Source: Utricularia gibba (Eukaryota > Streptophyta > Magnoliopsida > Lamiales > Lentibulariaceae). From it: a stretch of 64,000 bases of DNA. Shown piece by piece: positions 56,561 to 64,000 of the stretch (positions within the stretch are counted from its first letter, which is position 1; the number at the start of each line of letters is the position of its first letter). The position numbers and the translations under genes are program-made. The notes under the pieces were generated by a model. That model was not told where the DNA came from. It did no database searches and worked only from the letters and a program-made list of their open reading frames with translations. The DNA lies in assembly GCA_002189035.1 (NCBI GenBank), contig CM007991.1:5270001-5334000 (forward strand), written 5' to 3'.

Positions 56561-59312
56561 CAACAAGGTAGCTGATGTGGGGGCACATACCTTGTTTGGC
56601 TATAGAGACTCTTGTCATCTTGAACTTTAAATCCTCTATAGAGCACTAGGTGATGATTGCCTGAAGCCTTTTTTATATCCCTCGCCTATCGAGCTCTATC
56701 CTCAACAAATGAAATGAGGCACCATCCTCCTCAGGTTGAAAGGGTTTATGTTCCTTCCCCATAAAAATACACATGAAAATGAGGCTTGCTTGAGTCTTTG
56801 GCAAATCTATGAGAAAGTTTTGCCTAGGTCGCAAGGACCTAGGAATTTCCTAAGAATCATCACTTGCTCCTTCAATGTAAGTAAGATTTCTTGTGCCAGA
56901 TTGTTAAAGTGCCTAGGCATCCTCTTAGACACTACCTCTTTAATATATTCCAAGACCTTATTGAAAGGCATCTATGGTTTGTTAAGGGTAGACTCTCCAT
57001 GCAATATTTTCACATGATGAGTATGACAAGGAAGCCTCTTGATCCTTAATGGTTGAGTGCTTCTTGTGCTTATTGATGTCTTCTAGTTCAGCCCCCATTT
57101 TGTTGGCTCTGATGATGGTAGGATCTTCTAAGTGCTCGTAGATTCTCCACTTGACCATTAGTGAATGGAGGATGATTACTTGTCATAGGAGTAAGTCTCA
57201 AAGCTCATACTCTCATATTAAGAGTAGTAAGTAAGATCCCAACTCACTTATGAATCTATAGAAGTGATATGCTATGAGATCTGAACTTGGCTAGTATATG
57301 CCAACTATTTCTCTATCTCCTTCCACATATTTTGTATGTAGTCCTAGATACTCATCCACCAGATCCAGAAATACCTCTATTATATCCTTCATTATCTATA
57401 AGAAAATGATCATCTAGGTTATAGAAATGTGTCACTTGCAAAATTTTTTGAAGGATGAGTAATAGGAGTGTGGTCATCCGACCCATCCCATGGTTGCTTC
57501 TCCACTACCTCTCTTTCTTTTAAGGCAACCATTTTGCTCATGTGTCCCTCTTGAGATCTTACACTTGAATTAATGTCAATGCTTCTCTATTCCATCAGCA
57601 ACAAAACCATTTGTAACTCACTAAGGAGAACTGAATTATGGACAAATTAGATTCCATAAAAGGCACCAAATGTTATTGGGTTTAAGAAATTTTTCATGTC
57701 TTTGATGATGACTCTTTAACATTGAATTACTTAATAGTAGATTTGTGAAATGCATATAAGAGGTAACGAATGATCACCAAAACGTAGAAAAACTAGAGGT
57801 GCTTACACACTATCAGAAAGAGTTTTAATACAAACTTGAAGAAAACATTAACAAGATTCACCTAGAAAGTTACAAGATATCTAGACAAATTGTTTCACCT
57901 TCTTTTGTAGCTCTCTTTTTCCAAAAAGTTGATCCTTGTTTTCTTACTCTTCCTTGCTTATATAAAAGTAGTGACAAAAACATGACTTCTCATTTTGGCA
58001 GCCTACTCTTACAAAATCTTCTATTGTGGTGGAATATTCCCTCATTTTGAGGACCATTGCTTTTTGGGTCAAAATGCACCAGTTTGACTTCTTAGGTAGT
58101 ATACACATTGTTGAACTCTTCATAGAAGTGATGTGTGTGCTATTGGGTTTCGGGAAGTCTTTATTATGTAGTTCTTGTATATCCCTACCACGTGTACTTT
58201 GGTTAATTGTCACCTTATCAATCAGGCATTTTCTTAGGTCTCTTAGGTGAGACAATCTCATCCACATAGTATCTTCTCTCAATCCTTCAAAAAGGATGAC
58301 AATAATCTTTTCCACAAAATGAGCATAATCAGCCATTGTTTGAAAAGTTTAGATATAAAAACTAGTTGAAATAGGAAAAACCCATCTTTCGAGAAATTCT
58401 ACTACACGTATATAAGGAAGGAAAAGGTGAGAGAACAAACTTATGGCCATTTTCCTAAGAGAGAAGGGAGAGTTTGATACAAATTTCCAGGTTTTCTTCA
58501 TGTTAAGTTGTTTCAAGAACATATAAGGTTCTTTCTTTTTAGTAGAAAGCCATCTCTCCTAGTGCACAAGCATGTTTGGTCTTCATTGTTTTCCATTTAC
58601 CACCTCTTGTCTTTTATCTTCTTGCTTTCCATACTTTTTGACACTGATGATATTATGAAAAACTTTCCTAATATGGAAAGTAAAAACCTTAGATCTGTAA
58701 CATTTGTTGTATGTGTTGGAGCTTACTATTCCTCTAATGAGTTCCCTTGTGGAGCAAAAAGATGTGACCCAATTTCTTTTTGACGAGTTTGTTATTAATG
58801 CACATGTTGGATTGTTCAAGCATTGGGCTGCAAGAAGAATGCCTTAGCAAGGTTCTTTCCTTTAAAAAGGTGAAGTTGTTGATCAACAAGCATCATCAAT
58901 CTGAAGATTGCACCCCTATTACTCATGTCTTAGGGGTTGTTATAATAAACCATCCCCCTTAAGGTAGTGCATTGTTTTCTTATAGAAAATGAAAGCCATT
59001 ATGGAAGCATTCCTAGGCCTCTCAAAGGAGTACTTCAAACTAAATGTAATGCACTTGGGAGGAGCCAAACAAGAGCTAAGATCAAACGAGGTTATTATGT
59101 AACTCACAAGGACCTAGAACTCAGTAATGAGGCCTGGATCTAAAGGGATCTTTCACTTATAGAACCAAATGTAAGCTAAGATCCAACATACTACTCATAC
59201 AATGAGGAGGTAGACTTGGAGATTCATTTCCAGGGGCAATGACTTGTTGCTCACACATTGATGCTCACTTGATGTATTTATGAGATGTTGGAAGACTCTC
59301 ATGCCAAGTGGG
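56561..59312. other. Unrecognised repeat-like sequence
   Basis: No conserved domain could be read. A 130-codon frame on the minus strand (57944-58336) and short plus-strand frames show no family resemblance. The context suggests more retroelement debris. Confidence 0.4.
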
Positions 59313-60331
59313 TGATGATCGTTGGAACTTGTTGCTACATATCGCGGTCTAGCATGTTGAACACATCAAAAGAAATTTATAATCCGAGCTATTCTACTAC
59401 ATAAATCATAGAAATTAATGCAGTGTTGCAAGCAAAGATCGAATCCTCAAAGAATGGTTGCAATTTCTTAAAATCCTTTACATTTATTGAAAACAGGGGA
59501 GGTTTCTAGGAGTCGAGGTCTTATATGCATAGGACATAAAATAACAGCAATTAAAAGGAACAAGTTGCAGGGGTGAAGAAGTAGAGAAAATAATGGGAAT
59601 GCATAGAAAATATAAAGCGGATGTGATTTGATTGGGTTTTACGTCAGGATCTATCTCTTGTGTCACTTAAGAGGGTCCTTAGGTTGAAACCCAGCTTAAT
59701 CACACTAAAAAACAGAGTAAAGTGTTGTGCGAACAGTAGATGCCATATTAAACTTAAAGTAAAAGATGAAGAACTCAAATAGAAAAACGTTAATAGGCTT
59801 GAATAACATCTACAGGCAGTTTATCATCCACAACTATGCACTAGAAATGCAAAGGAAGCATAAAAAATATAGAAAACACAAATACATGTTCAAACTAAGT
59901 GATAGAAAAGTAGGAAAGCTAAAATAAAGTTTTAGGCAAACTCTGTGAGGTGTAGATCTGTTGAATTTGAAGATTTCAAATGAGACTATGATTTGGAAGT
60001 GTAGATATGGAAGTTGGTCAAAGACGTTCGTGGAGAACCACCATTCTCCTCGCTCATGCTCCTCACTGTCTTCTTTATTCTCTCTCCTCCTTCATCTTTT
60101 CTTTTTCTGCTCAAAGGAAGGGCATCTTAATCTTTTTATTGGATTTCTAGAAGAAAGATCTTTGCTCGAGATCTTATCTTTTCAAAGGGTGGTTACTTCC
60201 TGTTAAAAGCCACTTTTCCACAACTTTTCAATTCATTTTGACTTGTCAATGCGGAAAGTACACTACCAATATTTATCCTATAGAACACATCTAAAAACAC
60301 ATACGAAAACACAATAAAAACATTGTTATCA
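59313..60331 (-). repeat. Solo LTR-like copy, family B (about 1019 bp)
   Basis: On the minus strand it begins TGATAACAATG at 60331 and ends ATCATCA at 59313. It matches the plus-strand copy at 9749-10969 over start, middle (the blocks around gacacaagag and aaattgcaaccattc) and end (around tgtagtagaatagct). The flanks gtggg and atgag do not form a clear duplication. Confidence 0.7.
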
Positions 60332-60336
60332 ATGAG

Positions 60337-62780
60337 CAAGATAGTTGGTGTCCATATTGTAGGCCATCAAGAAGAAACATTAATTTATGAATATGGAGGA
60401 AAAAAAAGCCCTCAAAAACTACTTCACATATTACGATAATGCTCATTGAGCATGTATGCCTACAACCTCTTCTCTTAACATGTGTGATTTTGATTTTGAA
60501 CGAACTAGGGGCTCTCAAGTTCAATGGTGAGGGTGAGTCTTACCAACATCTAAGCCTTCTTTACATCCAAATGAGCATGGAACCAGCAATCAATTGGATG
60601 AGGTTTTGATTATAACTATCCATACTAGAAGCAGCAGCACGATATCAATACCCAACTATTCCCCCAAGCACCATTGATTCCTTCATTGACTTTTTCTTCT
60701 TTCTCAATCTTGTATATGATGAACATGCACATTTTGAGACAAAAGATAGAAGTACAAACTTCTGATGAAATCAAAGCATTTGAAGGGTAGAAGACTTCTT
60801 GAGTTCTCAAGAAGAGCACACTTCAGAGGCAAAAACTTTTGTATGTTTAACTGGATCACAACTCATAACACTAATGAATGTATCTTGTTATTCATTAATT
60901 TAGAGCTAAGACTATTCACAACCTTCAAAATGAATAAGTAACCTCAAGAAGGCTAGGGAATGGCTTGGCCCTATGACAAGGGCTGCCTAATTGGGTGAAC
61001 TAGAGGATAAGGGGAAAACCAAGAGGAATGAATCTCCACAAATTGCACCTCAAAAATCTGGTAATGAGGGTAAATGAGGATTGTTTGTGCATGTCTATTT
61101 AACTCTAATATTTTAAGGTTGTGACCACCAGCATATTGGGATATTACCATTTCTTTTCGAAAGGCCATCCCTTCCATATGTCTTTATGCATTGAAAATTA
61201 TTTCACATATAATGAGCTCTACATAGTAACCCTCTCGGGAAACAAGGCACTTCATAAAAACCCTCACTCATTCATGTTATACTCGTGATACTTATCCTCA
61301 ATAGAGCTTTGCAAATCAACTAGCTAAGACAATAGGGCTCTTCCAAGGAACCTTTTTTTGGAATTGGTTTTTGCACAGCAATCCTTGCTAGTTTACATAT
61401 CACTTGCTATTCTCATATTTAGAATGACTCTGTATAACAACCCTCTTGAATAAATGAGGCTTTACACAACAACACTCTGGGATAATAGGGCTCTACTCAA
61501 AAACCCTATTGAGCAATTGGGCTTTGTTTGAAGAATGTGATCAGGCAACCATAGTGAGAAATGAGAGTTTGAAGATTACGATATTAATGATTTAAATTTT
61601 GACTTATTTCACATGTCTTCCACACACCCAATAAGGCATCCATCAAGTTCATTATTGATAGTGGAATCCTTCACTTTGCATTACTCATCCCCTAATCAAG
61701 TTACCATGCTATAGGTTTTCACTTAAAAAGATGGAGGTTATCAAGAAAACATAAAAAGTGTCCTCAATGTGAGATACATTTGAGAGGTTCATAACTCAAA
61801 ATAGGCCATCATCCTTATGGTATGTAGACATTCTGTATTGATTTCACATTTTTGAACAAAACTTGTGATCCATATTGCCGCTACCTAAGTGTAACTTGAA
61901 TGTATCCTAATCACAAATAATTTACTATCTCCACTGAATCAAAGGGGTAGGCGATGTAACATGAAAATCTATGAGTAGTGGCATGCTACTCATTAACCAT
62001 GACTTACGAGCCTTATAGAAAAATGTAACATATATATACAAAAATATGTGAAATCCAATTAATTACCAAGATTTTCTACTCATGACATAAAAGAAAACTT
62101 CATCAAATCCCATAAATTAAATTGCCTAGTCATGAATTGCATGACAATACAGAAATGAAAATAGAGAAAACAAGTTTTTCATCTTCTTGTAGAGATGGAA
62201 AGGAAGAACAAAAAGCTAGTTAGAAAAGTAGAAAAGTCTCATCCGTAACTCTTGTGGAAGTGCTTTTCATTCCATTGCTAATAACACAAAAATTTTCATG
62301 TTTTCATGCATGGATTGGAACAGTGACCTAGAAGTGTTTAAGTTTCTTTTAAACATGATTAATTTTTAGATTAAGTGAGATGTTTGCTTTCAAATTTCCA
62401 GGCATTCTGATCTACTCTCTTTGTTGCCTATTTTCAGTGTAGAAGCCATCTTATGAACTTATACTAATTTCTTTACAATAGAAATCCACTTCCCAACATA
62501 AACTACATGTTTAATCTCACTGGTGCATAAGATTTACAACTGAAAGCCGTTTGCTCCTTGTGGATTGACCTAGAATTGTGACTACTACATTATTTTCTTC
62601 ATGAATGTAATGTAAATTACTTGTTCAGTTTTATAAATATCTTTGATGGGGAAAATCTTTAAGCCTACAAAACCTTTAGAATTTTTCATCTGTCAAAATG
62701 ATGACGTTTCCAAGAAGCTAGGTGCTTTTTAGTTGTTTGTTGTTAATGCATTTGCATTCTTTTGTAGGTGAAACTCTTGT
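60337..62780. other. Unrecognised intergenic/repeat sequence
   Basis: No gene or domain could be read. It contains a degenerate short tandem repeat (listed separately) and, near 62280, a sequence (taacacaaaaattttcatg) similar to LTR starts at 46645 and 63649. It may include a degraded LTR upstream of the gag at 62785. Confidence 0.4.
61424..61530 (+). repeat. Degenerate tandem repeat, unit about 31 bp
   Basis: About 3.5 imperfect units built on the pattern ggctctacacaacaaccctcttgaataat. Two weaker units lie upstream near 61205-61265. No coding meaning is evident. Confidence 0.55.
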
Positions 62781-62784
62781 CTTG

Positions 62785-63540
62785 CTTGATCTAGAGATAG
62801 AGAGAACCACAAGAGAGAAAAAGAATCATGTAAAGAAGAAGTAGCATAAGGCAACCACAAAGGCCAAGAAAGGAGATGCTATACACAAATCAATCATGAA
62901 TGCAAATGGAGTGGAGAAAACTACACATGAGTATGATTGTCCTGATTATTCCTACCCAAGGATTTGGATAAATTTTCGAGAAGACGCCATTGCATTCGTA
63001 CTTAGACCAAGAATCATTACCCTTTTTTTTGAAGTTCCACAGAAATGGCAAAGAAGATGCACACTAGCACTTGGATGGCTATCTTTCAGTCAACGCTACG
63101 GTCAAACTGAAGGAAGTGATAGAAGATAACATGTTGTTACGAGTTTTTCAGTTTGCTCTTGAAGGAGATGCAAAGGATTGGTTCAACACATTAGAATCGG
63201 GAAGCATAGGGAGCTGGACAGAAATGAAGAAGGAGTTCTTGAACAATTATTTTCTGCTTATAAAGGTAGAGGAATTAAGGAGAAAAATTGCAAACATATT
63301 TCAGTTTATGTGAAGACTCATTGCATGAGTATTGGGACAAGTTCAGCAGATTGCTAGCAATTTGTTTGCACCATGGGTATGAGAAGCATACCTTGGTGAA
63401 ATTCTTTTTGGAAGGAATGCTATCACCTATTAGAACACCGTTAAATGCTGCAGCTGGAGGGAGGATGAAGACACTCAACCCTACCAAGGCTTGGATAAAA
63501 ATCAAAGAAAAAATATGTACAACCAAGTGAATTTTGTTGA
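62785..63540 (+). pseudogene. Gypsy gag fragment, plus strand
   Basis: Starts with LDLEIERTTRE, the same gag entry motif as LDLEIERTFLA in the 49.7-53.6 kb element. It continues with RVFQFALEGDAKDWFNTLES (about 63140-63200), SWTEMKKEFLNNYF, and in another frame SLHEYWDKFSRLLAICLHHG (about 63310-63370) and FLEGMLSPIRTPLNAAAGG (about 63405-63465). At least two frameshifts and several stops. Protease, RT and integrase do not follow within the window; an LTR-like start lies 109 bp downstream. Confidence 0.75.
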
Positions 63541-63648
63541 AAGAAGCTCAATGCCATACGAGAAGGTGAACTAAGGTCTTGAGAATGTGAATGAGATGGA
63601 CAAGAAAATTAGTGAGCTACATGATATGATGAGAGAATTGTGCATGGC

Positions 63649-64000
63649 TGATAGCACACAAATTTTCATGTTTTAGGATATGAAAAATCATAACTTTTGA
63701 TTATGTTTAAGTGTTAATTTTATAGTTTTAAGTATTTTTATTTGATTAGGGAAAATATGATTTTTGGTATATTTATGGGCTAAATCCTTTGATTTAGCCC
63801 ACCCCATATCTAACCCGATTTTGGAGTCTAGTAGCAACCCGAAAGTCAAGGAAGAAATTTGGATTTCGTGCAAGTCACCAGGCTGCAGGGGGTAATAAGT
63901 ACATTGTCATGGCGGTAGTTTGCAAGTCAAGGCCAGAAGCAGCAGATTTGTCAGAAAATGTACTTGTCTTGGGTAGTGGAAGGCGAGAGAGAGATGAGGA
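63649..64000 (+). repeat. LTR-like sequence, cut by the window end
   Basis: Begins TGATAGCACACAAATTTTC, the start shared by the LTR-like repeats in this window. It runs off the end of the window, so its length and flanking duplication cannot be judged. Confidence 0.5.

Noticed and set aside
57944-58336. 130-codon minus-strand frame as a gene
   Set aside because: No recognisable domain, no supporting splice sites, and surrounding DNA is repeat-like. It could be a decayed retroelement frame, but that cannot be shown.

Overview
The window is nuclear DNA of a flowering plant. Genes are split by short GT-AG introns (about 70-250 bases), the protein families are plant-specific (a long SBP-box factor, a Ycf20-like plastid protein, a GFS12-type BEACH protein, an HS1-type A/B-barrel protein), and most other DNA is decayed Athila/Tat-like Ty3/gypsy, Ty1/copia and hAT elements. 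I cannot name the species from sequence alone.

Layout. 1-18 kb is a transposon graveyard: AT-rich and unrecognised DNA (1-3.2 kb), a Ty1/copia fragment (3.2-4.2 kb), a minus-strand gypsy pol with a solo LTR inside its RNase H (4.2-8.3 kb), another solo LTR (9.7-11.0 kb), a plus-strand gypsy integrase with a solo LTR inside it (11.8-13.6 kb), gypsy 3' sequence, and AT-rich DNA holding an inverted pair of SINE-like modules (about 17 kb). 18-45 kb is a gene island with six genes: an SPL1/SPL12-like SBP-box factor (20136-24290, +), a Ycf20-like protein (24757-25377, +), an IST1-like ESCRT protein (26390-30241, +), a GFS12-type BEACH/WD40 protein (35026-41643, -), an SLC25A44-like mitochondrial carrier (42131-43641, +) and an HS1-like stress A/B-barrel protein (44029-44600, -). 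The 30-35 kb gap holds a solo LTR with a perfect target duplication. 45-64 kb is again repeats: a second solo LTR of that family in the opposite orientation, a dead hAT transposase of the DUF4371/TTF type, an internally deleted gypsy element with a perfect tRNA-Asp primer site, a second dead hAT, two gypsy gag fragments and more LTR pieces.

I worked out exon structures by following reading frame and splice sites; all six genes can be assembled. GFS12, the carrier, Ycf20-like and HS1-like are open from start to stop. The SPL and IST1-like genes each carry a single net -1 shift in an otherwise conserved frame. The genes are not a metabolic operon. IST1-like and GFS12 both belong to endomembrane/vacuolar trafficking, but nothing here shows they are functionally linked. 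I found no clear new multi-gene system. The most interesting items are the BEACH domain placed inside a degenerate kinase in the GFS12 protein, the two one-base frame breaks, the solo LTRs with footprints, the recombinant gypsy element between two hATs, and the candidate SINE family.
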